This document shows, one piece after another, positions 24,095-30,536 of a DNA stretch of 30,536 nt; the first letter of the stretch is position 1; each line of letters opens with the position of its first letter. Origin of the DNA: Flavobacteriaceae bacterium (lineage in GTDB: Bacteria; Bacteroidota; Bacteroidia; Flavobacteriales; Flavobacteriaceae). The notes beneath the pieces were generated by a model that worked only from the letters and a program-made list of their open reading frames with translations, did no database searches and was not told the DNA's origin. Both the position numbers and the translations under genes were made by a program. Where the stretch lies: the NCBI GenBank assembly GCA_002693605.1, contig NZQO01000144.1, positions 1-30,536 on the forward strand. The letters run 5' to 3'.

Positions 24095-24982
24095 TTATTT
24101 TTGAAAGACTAGCACATCTTGAAAATACGGTCCGGGTATTTCTTTCCAATTTCCTGGATAATAATTTTTCAACTGTAATCCACTTGTCTCTATAAGCTTC
24201 TGTAAGCCTGTCTCTGAAATCCCTATTGCATTCTCTGGAATTTTGAAGTGGGAAGGATAAAACCAGTCATTAGAATCATAAGCATTTTTATCAAATACCC
24301 ATATCATCTGATTTGTGTTATGAAACCTTCCCTTTTCATTCTTACGTGAATCTAGCGTCCGGAAATATGATTCATCTAAGTAAAAAAATGTAATTAATGC
24401 TATACCGCCTGGCTTTAACACTCTATATATCTCTTTAAAATAAAAAATGGCATCTTTTTCATTTAGATGTGTCCATACCGATAGGGCCGTTACCATATCC
24501 ATCGATTCATCATCTATTTCCCAACAACGTCTATTTTCCGAAGTGTTATTTGAGTACATCGCATTGTAAACATCAAAATATTCAAAGTTAAGAAATGGAC
24601 TATCATAATTATTTAGGCAAAAATCTATATTAGCTCGTGCAACGTCAATTCCAAGATATTGACCGTCATTACGCACATAATTTTCGCACGCCATGGCTAA
24701 CAGACCAGTGCCACATCCTATATCCAGAATACGATTACCTTCTTTTTTTTCTAGATGCATATAAAGAAAAGTTTGAAAAATCCCTATTACGTGAGCCCAT
24801 TCAGCATAAGAGGTTTTACCACCAATTCGGTGTTTTTTACTAGGAATTTTATCAAGGACCGCTGTTCTTAAAATATCCTCCTTATCTAATCTCAGAAAAT
24901 CTAAATCAATTTGATTATCATAGTACTTCGCACTTTTCTTAAAATTAATTTTTAAAAGCAAATTAACAATCCTCTTATACAT
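24095..24982 (-). CDS. Class I SAM-dependent methyltransferase
   Basis: A 295-residue methyltransferase. The start is ATG 24982 (MYKRIVNLLLKINF), five bases after the sulfotransferase stop; an upstream TTG would lie inside that gene. Motif I is ILDIGCGTGLLAMA at 85-98, the ribose-binding acidic strand is YLGIDVARANIDF, the post-II region is DMVTALSVWTHL and motif III is VLKPGGIALITFF. The rest is a variable substrate domain ending GPYFQDVLVFQK. It lies between two sulfotransferases and downstream of wzt, so O-methylation of the glycan, perhaps at its growing end, is the natural guess. The acceptor is not evident from sequence. AT-rich (17 of 60 G+C at 24601-24660). Confidence 0.85.
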   Translation of the reverse strand: MYKRIVNLLLKINFKKSAKYYDNQIDLDFLRLDKEDILRTAVLDKIPSKKHRIGGKTSYAEWAHVIGIFQTFLYMHLEKKEGNRILDIGCGTGLLAMACENYVRNDGQYLGIDVARANIDFCLNNYDSPFLNFEYFDVYNAMYSNNTSENRRCWEIDDESMDMVTALSVWTHLNEKDAIFYFKEIYRVLKPGGIALITFFYLDESYFRTLDSRKNEKGRFHNTNQMIWVFDKNAYDSNDWFYPSHFKIPENAIGISETGLQKLIETSGLQLKNYYPGNWKEIPGPYFQDVLVFQK

Positions 24983-24987
24983 AAATC

Positions 24988-25743
24988 TTAAATTTTCCAA
25001 TCATTGCAATCCCAACCTAAAACATTCTCAACATATTGTATATCATTACTATACAATCTACCTAACATTTTTTTTGCCTCTAAAGAAATATTTTCTGAAT
25101 ATTGAATTTTATTCTTAACCACTTCATTATACTTAAACAGACTAGGGTTCAATCTTAGAAAATTGAATATTCGGTCCATTTGGTCTTTTTGATTTTTTAC
25201 AAAATTTTCATACTTAACAAAGTGAATCTGCTTATCCGGGAAAAATTCATATAATTTTTCGACTTGATTTTTATAAAAACCTCGTTCTAGATAGGAATGA
25301 TATAAGTTGTTCGATTTATTCAATTTTAACAAATTCGACAACCCATCTAGGACACAATCCATAAATAATCTTGTCTCATTTCCTCTCATAACTTCCATAT
25401 TCCAATTAGAAAAAGCTCTTTCAATGGGATTTCTTAAAATTACAATTATTTTCATCCTATGATTATATTCGTAAATACGCTGTATACTATTCTCCCAATA
25501 TATATAACTAGGGGTTACCTCTCCGTTGAGTAATCTTCTTTGCGTTATATCAAAACTATTATGATACTGCGAGTAATCGGGCTTATCCGTAAAATATTTA
25601 TCGTTATCAAAAAAATGAGTTTCCTTTATTCTTGGCATATTTATTCCAGAATGTTGCCTAAAATATGCATCTAATGCAGAGGTGCCTGCTTTCTGAACAC
25701 CTACACAAATAAAATCGACTTTGAAATTCCTTTCAAAAAACAT
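24988..25743 (-). CDS. Sulfotransferase, heparan-sulfotransferase-like (Sulfotransfer_1 type)
   Basis: A 251-residue PAPS-dependent sulfotransferase candidate. FICVGVQKAGTSALDAYF at 11-28 is the 5'-phosphosulfate loop; RIKETHFFDND at 38-48 and NGEVTPSYIYW at 73-83 are characteristic of the heparan N-/O-sulfotransferase branch; IIVILRNPIERAFSNWNM at 99-116 is the 3'-phosphate-binding segment with the expected Arg and Ser. It ends DCNDWKI. The ATG shares one base with the wzt stop (TAATG), so export and sulfation are translationally coupled. The role is to place sulfate on a sugar hydroxyl or amine. PAPS-synthesis genes are not in this window. AT-rich. Confidence 0.88.
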   Translation of the reverse strand: MFFERNFKVDFICVGVQKAGTSALDAYFRQHSGINMPRIKETHFFDNDKYFTDKPDYSQYHNSFDITQRRLLNGEVTPSYIYWENSIQRIYEYNHRMKIIVILRNPIERAFSNWNMEVMRGNETRLFMDCVLDGLSNLLKLNKSNNLYHSYLERGFYKNQVEKLYEFFPDKQIHFVKYENFVKNQKDQMDRIFNFLRLNPSLFKYNEVVKNKIQYSENISLEAKKMLGRLYSNDIQYVENVLGWDCNDWKI

Positions 25744-26993
25744 TAATCTTTATTATTAAATTCTGTCTTTAACAAGAACGGTGGCCAAATTTCTTCTTCC
25801 TGTAAGATTTGGAAAGACAGAGCATTATTTATTCTCAAATACGGAGCACGGGTATTGCCAAAACTCACCAGAATATTTATTGAATATATACCCCGTGAAA
25901 GTTGTATATTTTTGTGAATTAATGAGAAGCGGAGCAATTTATTTTTTCTGTCGATACCGGACGTCTTTTTCCAATCTAATATTGCAATCGGACGTTGTTC
26001 CTTATCAAATAATATAATAGAAAATTGAGGGCTAGTATCTTCCTTTTTTATCAACCATTCAAAATAAATTTCCAGATTATCGCCCCAATGTAATTGAGGG
26101 AGGCCGTTCTCGTTGTGATACGGTGTAATAATTTGTATAACTTTCAAATCAATACTCCCGTCGTCGAACACCACATTCATCTCATTATTAGCAAATCGTC
26201 CATAGTACGTATCAATTGCACCCGATACATCTTCCCCCTGCTTAATCGACCCTCCTTTTTCCATCAAAATCGCCCTATTGCAAATACGCGATACCATCGG
26301 CATATTATGGGAAACAAAGACTATGGCCGTATTAGGAAGAATGGCATCGATCCGCTTAAAGCATTTCAGTACAAAACCCAAATCGCCCACCGCCAATACC
26401 TCATCGATGATCAAGACATCGGGTTCCATCTGGGCCGCCACGGCAAACCCCAGGCGTACCTTCATCCCGCTGCTATAGTTCTGTACGGGCATATCGATAA
26501 ACTCCTCGAGCTCGGCAAAGGCAATTATCTCCTCTAATTTAGCGTCAATCTCCTTTCTAGTGAAACCCAAAATGGCGCCATTGTTATAAATATTCTCCCG
26601 GCCGCTCAAAATGGGGCTAAAGCCAGCGCCCAGCTCGATGAGCGCACCTACCCGGCCCTTTATGGTAATCTTTCCCGCATCGGGATTGATAAGCCCATTC
26701 AACATTTTCAGCAGGGTACTTTTCCCCGCACCGTTATGGCCAATGAGTCCCAGGCACTCACCCCGCCGCAATTCAAAACTGATGTCCCTTACCGCCCAAA
26801 ATTCCTTGGGCCGCAATTCGCGTTCGGCCTTGTTGCCCCGTAGCCCGCTCGCCAAATCTTTCATTCCATACCACAGACTCGTCTTCAGGTCCTTACAGAA
26901 TTTCTTGGACAGCCCTTCCACCTTAACCAGCACTTCCGGTTCGGAAGTGGGCGTATTTGTGGGTTGCAGTGTGTCCATCGTCTTGGCAATCAT
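25743..26993 (-). CDS. wzt: O-antigen/capsule ABC exporter ATP-binding protein Wzt with C-terminal reader domain
   Basis: A 416-residue ATPase subunit of the polysaccharide exporter at the inner membrane. From ATG 26993: Walker A GHNGAGKST at 85-93, signature YSSGMK at 173-178, Walker B VLIIDE at 193-198 and switch His at 229 in FVSHNM. Residues about 275-416 form a beta-rich extension (IDLKVIQIITPYHNENG, HWGDNLEIYFEWLIKKED) like the Wzt C-terminal domain, which in E. coli O8/O9a binds the modified chain end before export. The ATPase part is GC-rich (36 of 60 at 26401-26460) and the extension AT-rich (19 of 60 at 25981-26040). ATG 26978 is an alternative start; a TTG at 27041 is less likely. 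Confidence 0.92.
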   Translation of the reverse strand: MIAKTMDTLQPTNTPTSEPEVLVKVEGLSKKFCKDLKTSLWYGMKDLASGLRGNKAERELRPKEFWAVRDISFELRRGECLGLIGHNGAGKSTLLKMLNGLINPDAGKITIKGRVGALIELGAGFSPILSGRENIYNNGAILGFTRKEIDAKLEEIIAFAELEEFIDMPVQNYSSGMKVRLGFAVAAQMEPDVLIIDEVLAVGDLGFVLKCFKRIDAILPNTAIVFVSHNMPMVSRICNRAILMEKGGSIKQGEDVSGAIDTYYGRFANNEMNVVFDDGSIDLKVIQIITPYHNENGLPQLHWGDNLEIYFEWLIKKEDTSPQFSIILFDKEQRPIAILDWKKTSGIDRKNKLLRFSLIHKNIQLSRGIYSINILVSFGNTRAPYLRINNALSFQILQEEEIWPPFLLKTEFNNKD

Positions 26994-27094
26994 AGTTCCG
27001 GTTCGGTATTCAGTAGTAATGGTGTATTTTTTATTTAGCAATTTATTCCAAAGACTTTAATTTCAGCAGCGTTCCCTCACATTTAACATTGCCA

Positions 27095-27940
27095 TTATGC
27101 ACTCAATCGTTCTACGATAATGGGGATCGATATTCTATAAAAAACCAATCCTAGAAAGAGCAGCGGCACACAGGCGGCAAGGACGATAAAATAATACGTC
27201 AAATACTGTGGCGTAAAGCCAACGGCCAAATCGCGTGCCGTTAAAATAACCGGGGTAAAGGGGTTCAGCTCCATTAGCACCTTCATCAAGCCCTCCTTGG
27301 GCATGGCATAGACCACAGGCGTAATGTACATCACGAACTGCAGCCCAAACCCAATAATCTTTCCTACATCATTGTACAGCATTCCTATTGGGGTGAGGAA
27401 CAGGCCAATGGTGGTGCCCAGCAAGATCGCCCCGAAGAGCGCCAACGGAAACAGCCACAAGGTATGGTGGTACCCTACCCCAAAGAGAAAGATAAACCCG
27501 ATGAGCAGTACCACTTTGATGGCACTGTTGAACAGTAACTTGTAGATACCCGATATAATTAACGCCTCCTTGGGAAAATTTATTTTGGTTAAGATGCCCT
27601 GTGCGGCATTGGTGCTGGTCCGGGGGGAATTGATCGATTCGGTCAGGATGGACCATAACAGGGTGCCCGAAAACGCAAAAACCGGATACGGAATACCCGT
27701 ATCGGTTAGTTGAATGGTGCCCGATTTGTTAAGGAAGATCCAGACCACGGCGGTCGTCAAGGGGGTGATGAATGCCCACACGATGCCGAGGTACGATTGC
27801 CTGTACTGGGCCGAAATATCGCGAACGGCCAATTGCCGCGCCAAAAACCGGGAAGCATACATATCGGTTAGGCTCTCGCGTACCAGCCGCCCTATGCGTA
27901 GGTTATTTTCCTTCTGATATACTTTGGTTTCCAAAGCCAT
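27095..27940 (-). CDS. wzm: O-antigen/capsule ABC exporter permease Wzm
   Basis: A 281-residue integral membrane protein of the ABC-2 type. A short cytoplasmic N-terminus with RDISAQYRQSYLGIVWAFI leads into about six hydrophobic segments (AFITPLTTAVVWIFL, VFAFSGTLLWSIL, AIKVVLLIGFIFLFGV, LFPLALFGAILLGTTIGLFL, GFGLQFVMYITPVVY, YFIVLAACVPLLFLGLVF). The order and the ITPVVYAMP and LNPFTPVILTARD stretches fit the polysaccharide exporter permease. It would move the finished, lipid-linked glycan across the inner membrane with Wzt, which begins 101 bases downstream. Its presence, and the lack of any Wzx or Wzy, place this cluster in the ABC-transporter route. A 256-base gap precedes it. Confidence 0.92.
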   Translation of the reverse strand: MALETKVYQKENNLRIGRLVRESLTDMYASRFLARQLAVRDISAQYRQSYLGIVWAFITPLTTAVVWIFLNKSGTIQLTDTGIPYPVFAFSGTLLWSILTESINSPRTSTNAAQGILTKINFPKEALIISGIYKLLFNSAIKVVLLIGFIFLFGVGYHHTLWLFPLALFGAILLGTTIGLFLTPIGMLYNDVGKIIGFGLQFVMYITPVVYAMPKEGLMKVLMELNPFTPVILTARDLAVGFTPQYLTYYFIVLAACVPLLFLGLVFYRISIPIIVERLSA

Positions 27941-28005
27941 AAACGGTGCGACACAACATTGTTTGGGGTGGGGCTAATATACTAATTCTGATGGGATAGG
28001 CGAAG

Positions 28006-28023
28006 GGAAACCCCACTGTTTCC
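28006..28023. repeat. Inverted repeat, 6-bp arms, upstream of wzm
   Basis: Arms ggaaac (28006-28011) and gtttcc (28018-28023) around six bases. It lies 66 bases before the wzm start, in the gap where a promoter for the exporter operon would sit. It could be an operator or chance; no T-tract follows on the minus strand. Confidence 0.3.
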
Positions 28024-28134
28024 AAAACGGCAATTGGATACTATTGAAAAAAACTTTTTTGACGATTTTGAAGAACTAGTATTATAGATGAAACCTTGCT
28101 GAAAATCATGAAAATCCTTCGCTCCTATAGCGCG

Positions 28135-28149
28135 CGGAACTTCGTTCCG
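28135..28149. repeat. Palindrome cggaac-ttc-gttccg after the epimerase gene
   Basis: Perfect 6-bp arms around three bases, about 48 bases past the epimerase stop, in the 256-base gap before wzm. No T-run follows on the minus strand, so a simple intrinsic terminator is not supported; it may be a small repeat-type hairpin at the transcript end. The rest of the gap shows no gene. Confidence 0.4.
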
Positions 28150-28196
28150 AAGATTTCAGAAGTTAGGCTGAACTAGCTGTTATGGAACTAGTGCCG

Positions 28197-29180
28197 TTAA
28201 TCTACCTGAAAGTGATTCCAGGTTACCCGCAGGCCTTCCCGCACCGAAAATAACGGTTGGTAGCCCAGCAATCGCTTTGCCTTGGTGATATCGGCCAGCG
28301 AGTCGCGCACATCGCCCTGCCGCGGTGGACCGTAATCTGCCTCAACGTTCTTGCCCGAGATTTCCTTCAGTTCCTGCCACAGCGTGTTCAGGCTTATCCG
28401 GTCGCCATACGCGACGTTGAAAACCTCATTTACCGCGGCCTCCGTAGCGAAAAAAGCGCGTATGTTGGCCTGCACTGCATTTTCTACATAGGTAAAATCA
28501 CGGGTCTGCTCGCCGTCCCCGTTAATGGTGGGCGCCTTGCCGTCCTTGAGTGCCTGCATAAATAAAGGGATCACTGCCGCATAGGCACCCGTGGGACTTT
28601 GCTTGGGCCCAAAGACATTAAAGTACCGCAGCCCAATTGTTGCCGTGCCGTACGTTCTGTGGAACACATCGGCATACAACTCGTTCACCAATTTCGTGAC
28701 CGCATAGGGAGAAAGGGGCTTGCCAATATGTTCCTCTACCTTCGGCAACGCCTTGCTATCGCCATAGGTAGAACTGGACGCCGCGTACACCGTGCGCCGT
28801 ACCGTGCCGCTCTCGTTCTGCGCCACCAACATATTCAGAAAGCCCGAGACGTTTACCTCGTTCGAGGTAACGGGATCGTTTATAGAGCGTGGTACCGACC
28901 CTAAGGCGGCTTGGTGCGACACAAAATCGATCCCCGCCACGGCCCTCTTGCAGGTTGGCAGATCGCGAATGTCGCCTTCCATAAATTCAAACGCCGGATT
29001 GCCCTCGAAAGCAGCTAGGTTCTTGCGCTGGCCCGTAGCTAGATTGTCCAATACCCGAACCTTTTTCGCTCCGTATTTTAATAAGTACGCCACCAAGTTC
29101 GAACCGATAAACCCGGCCCCTCCCGTCACCAAGAACGAATATTGGGACAACTCTTCCCTATGGTATTTTGTTTCAAACAC
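28197..29180 (-). CDS. UDP-N-acetylglucosamine(uronic acid) 4-epimerase, WbpP/TviC type
   Basis: An extended short-chain dehydrogenase/reductase of about 327 residues that interconverts gluco and galacto forms of UDP-HexNAc or UDP-HexNAcA. FLVTGGAGFIGSNLVAYLL holds the NAD-binding GxxGxxG (20-26). QAALGSVPRSINDP is a hallmark of the WbpP/TviC branch. ASSSTYGD and YAVTK (Y159, K163) give the catalytic Ser-Tyr-Lys. RYFNVFGPKQSPTGAYAAVI follows. No ATG is available. I take GTG 29180, preceded by an A-rich leader; a GTG at 29243 would add 21 residues across a stretch of heptamer repeats. Paired with the dehydrogenase upstream, it should yield UDP-GalNAcA. Confidence 0.88.
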   Translation of the reverse strand: MFETKYHREELSQYSFLVTGGAGFIGSNLVAYLLKYGAKKVRVLDNLATGQRKNLAAFEGNPAFEFMEGDIRDLPTCKRAVAGIDFVSHQAALGSVPRSINDPVTSNEVNVSGFLNMLVAQNESGTVRRTVYAASSSTYGDSKALPKVEEHIGKPLSPYAVTKLVNELYADVFHRTYGTATIGLRYFNVFGPKQSPTGAYAAVIPLFMQALKDGKAPTINGDGEQTRDFTYVENAVQANIRAFFATEAAVNEVFNVAYGDRISLNTLWQELKEISGKNVEADYGPPRQGDVRDSLADITKAKRLLGYQPLFSVREGLRVTWNHFQVD

Positions 29181-29221
29181 AGCTTTTACGTTTTCTTTTT
29201 TTAAAAAATATGCGCGACCAA

Positions 29222-29242
29222 CTGAACACTGAATACGGAACA
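29222..29242. repeat. Three tandem heptamers between dehydrogenase and epimerase
   Basis: ctgaaca, ctgaata and cggaaca follow one another at exact 7-base spacing on the plus strand (29222-29242). This is a short degenerate tandem repeat in the 70 bases between the dehydrogenase stop and the chosen epimerase start. It argues that this stretch is not coding. Confidence 0.55.
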
Positions 29243-29250
29243 CTTCCCAC

Positions 29251-30536
29251 TTACAACCGCCCGTCGGTCATTTCCTTCGGAAAAAATGCCTTCACGTCGA
29301 AAACCACACAGGTTTTTTCCTTGTAGCTTTCCAGCTCGAACGATTTGAATTGCGAATGCGAAACCGCCAGTATAATGGCATCATATGAACCGCGCAAACG
29401 TTCCTTGTCGGTTAGCAACGGAATGCCGAACTCACGCTCCACCTCCTGGGCATTGGCCCACGGGTCGTACACGTCAATGTTCAGGTTGTACTTTTCCAGC
29501 TCGGCAATCACATCGATCACCTTGCTGTTCCGAATGTCGGGGCAATTTTCCTTGAAGGTAATGCCCAGCACAAGCACATTTCCATTCTTCACGCGACATT
29601 CCTTTTGAATCATCAACTTCACCACTTCTTGGGCCACATAATTTCCCATTCCGTCGTTCATGCGGCGGCCGGCTAGGATAATCTCGGGGTTGTAGCCTTC
29701 CTCCTGCGCTTTTTGCGCCAGGTAATATGGGTCTACCCCAATGCAATGACCGCCCACCAGGCCGGGCGAGAATTTCAGAAAATTCCACTTGGTACCCGCA
29801 GCTTCCAATACCGCCTGTGTATCGATATCGAGCCGTCGGAAAATCTTCGAAAGCTCATTAACGAACGCAATGTTGATATCGCGTTGCGAATTTTCTATCA
29901 CCTTGGCCGCCTCGGCCACCTTTATGGACGGCGCCAAGTGCGTGCCCGCGGCTATTACCGATGCGTAGAGCGAATCGACATAGGTTGCCGCCTCGGGCGT
30001 AGACCCGGAGGTTACCTTCAAGATCTTGGTAACGGTATGTTCCTTATCACCCGGATTGATGCGCTCGGGCGAATAGCCGGCGTAAAAATCCCGGTTGAAC
30101 GTTAGGCCCGATTCCCGCGCTAAGATGGGCACGCAAATATCTTCGGTAACGCCGGGGTAAACAGTCGACTCGTAAATTACCACATCGCCCCGCTTTAAAA
30201 CCTGTCCTACGGTTTCGCTCGCCTTGATTAAGGGGGTGAGCACCGGTTGGTTATATTTATTGGTGGGGGTGGGCACGGTAACGATATACACTTGTGCCTC
30301 GGAAATTTCCGAAGGAACGGAAGTTATGGACAATCCCCTATCTGAACTTCCTTCCATTGCTTGCCCAAGCCGTGCCGAATCGATCTCCAGCGTATGGTCC
30401 ACGCCGCGCTGCAACTCCTGAACCCGCCGGGCGTTGATATCGAAGCCGATAACGTGATACTGGTCTGAAAACGCCACGGCTAGCGGAAGTCCCACATATC
30501 CTAATCCGATAATGGCGACGGTTGGTTGTTGTTTCA
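29251..30536 (-). CDS. UDP-N-acetyl-hexosamine 6-dehydrogenase (TviB/WbpA-like), missing only the first base
   Basis: A nucleotide-sugar dehydrogenase of about 428 residues that oxidises C6 of a UDP-HexNAc to the uronic acid with two NAD+. The window ends with the T and G of a start codon followed by codons for KQQPTVAII, so the A of ATG should be base 30537, just outside. GLGYVGLPLAV (from residue 11) is the NAD-binding loop, YSPERINPGD the middle motif, EAAKVIENSQRDINIAFVNE holds the catalytic Lys (about 212), and GGHCIGVDPYYL holds the catalytic Cys (about 265). The RDINIAFVNE and AGTKWNFLKFSPG wording is that of the TviB branch, which works with the 4-epimerase gene next to it. Confidence 0.93.
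   Translation of the reverse strand, partial: KQQPTVAIIGLGYVGLPLAVAFSDQYHVIGFDINARRVQELQRGVDHTLEIDSARLGQAMEGSSDRGLSITSVPSEISEAQVYIVTVPTPTNKYNQPVLTPLIKASETVGQVLKRGDVVIYESTVYPGVTEDICVPILARESGLTFNRDFYAGYSPERINPGDKEHTVTKILKVTSGSTPEAATYVDSLYASVIAAGTHLAPSIKVAEAAKVIENSQRDINIAFVNELSKIFRRLDIDTQAVLEAAGTKWNFLKFSPGLVGGHCIGVDPYYLAQKAQEEGYNPEIILAGRRMNDGMGNYVAQEVVKLMIQKECRVKNGNVLVLGITFKENCPDIRNSKVIDVIAELEKYNLNIDVYDPWANAQEVEREFGIPLLTDKERLRGSYDAIILAVSHSQFKSFELESYKEKTCVVFDVKAFFPKEMTDGRL

Noticed and set aside
24089..24149. Longer N-termini for several genes (sulfotransferase to 24149, methyltransferase to 25000, wzt to 27041, GT2 to 4063 and 20879, pyruvyltransferase to 18668).
   Set aside because: Each begins with TTG, and nearly all run into the upstream gene, while a family-consistent ATG lies just downstream with good spacing.
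26094..27060. Plus-strand open frames of about 150 codons opposite wzt (26094-26537, 26611-27060) and opposite the epimerase (28792-29232).
   Set aside because: They lie antisense to clear genes with intact motifs, have no recognisable domains and have low-complexity-like translations. They are shadows.
28135..28149. Palindrome after the epimerase as an intrinsic terminator.
   Set aside because: Short stem and no T-tract on the transcribed strand; kept only as a repeat.
1..30536. Wzx flippase, Wzy polymerase or initiating sugar-phosphate transferase.
   Set aside because: No multi-spanning membrane protein other than Wzm and no PglC/WecA-like motif was seen. Initiation is presumably encoded outside the window.

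Overview
The window is one stretch of a surface-polysaccharide (O-antigen or capsule type) gene cluster from a member of the Bacteroidota, most likely a marine Flavobacteriaceae. All 29 supported genes lie on the minus strand, so transcription runs from high to low coordinates. Evidence for the phylum: start regions lack Shine-Dalgarno sequences and have A/T-rich leaders, one gene belongs to the HU-like DNA-binding family common in Bacteroidota, and the protein families fit. I see no tRNA, rRNA, CRISPR, transposase or integrase.

Layout in transcription order. (1) 30.5-28.2 kb: a UDP-sugar 6-dehydrogenase and a WbpP/TviC-type 4-epimerase, which together should supply a UDP-uronic acid such as UDP-GalNAcA. 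(2) 27.9-25.7 kb: an ABC exporter (Wzm, Wzt). Wzt carries a C-terminal domain of the kind that reads the chain end. (3) 25.7-22.5 kb: sulfotransferase, methyltransferase, second sulfotransferase and a GT2, closed by a perfect 21-bp-arm hairpin terminator. (4) 22.3-21.9 kb: an HU-like protein gene. (5) 21.8-12.7 kb: GT2, GT2, GT4, polysaccharide pyruvyltransferase, GT2, GT2, GT2, GT-B and GT2, mostly overlapping or nearly so. (6) 12.5-6.4 kb: neuB, neuC, neuA (CMP-nonulosonate synthesis) and an asparagine-synthase-like amidotransferase, the four translationally overlapping, then an unusual GT-B. (7) 6.4-0 kb: five more glycosyltransferases and the start of another, cut by the window edge.

Taken together the cluster predicts a long, strongly anionic glycan carrying uronic acid (perhaps amidated), a sialic-acid-like sugar, pyruvate ketal and sulfate/methyl groups, exported by the ABC-transporter route. 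No Wzx flippase or Wzy polymerase is visible. The sixteen glycosyltransferases are more than one ordinary repeat unit needs.

Base composition is mosaic. The flanks (0-14.9 kb and 26.2-30.5 kb) are mostly about 45-55% GC by hand-counted lines, falling to roughly 40% near 13 kb. Two blocks (14.9-21.8 kb and 23.4-26.1 kb) are near 30%. The HU gene and its upstream GT2 form a flank-like strip between them. One composition boundary falls inside wzt at the junction between its ATPase and C-terminal domains. That junction, followed directly by the sulfotransferase/methyltransferase genes, is the most interesting feature here: it suggests that a chain-end modification set and its matching export reader domain were exchanged as one cassette.
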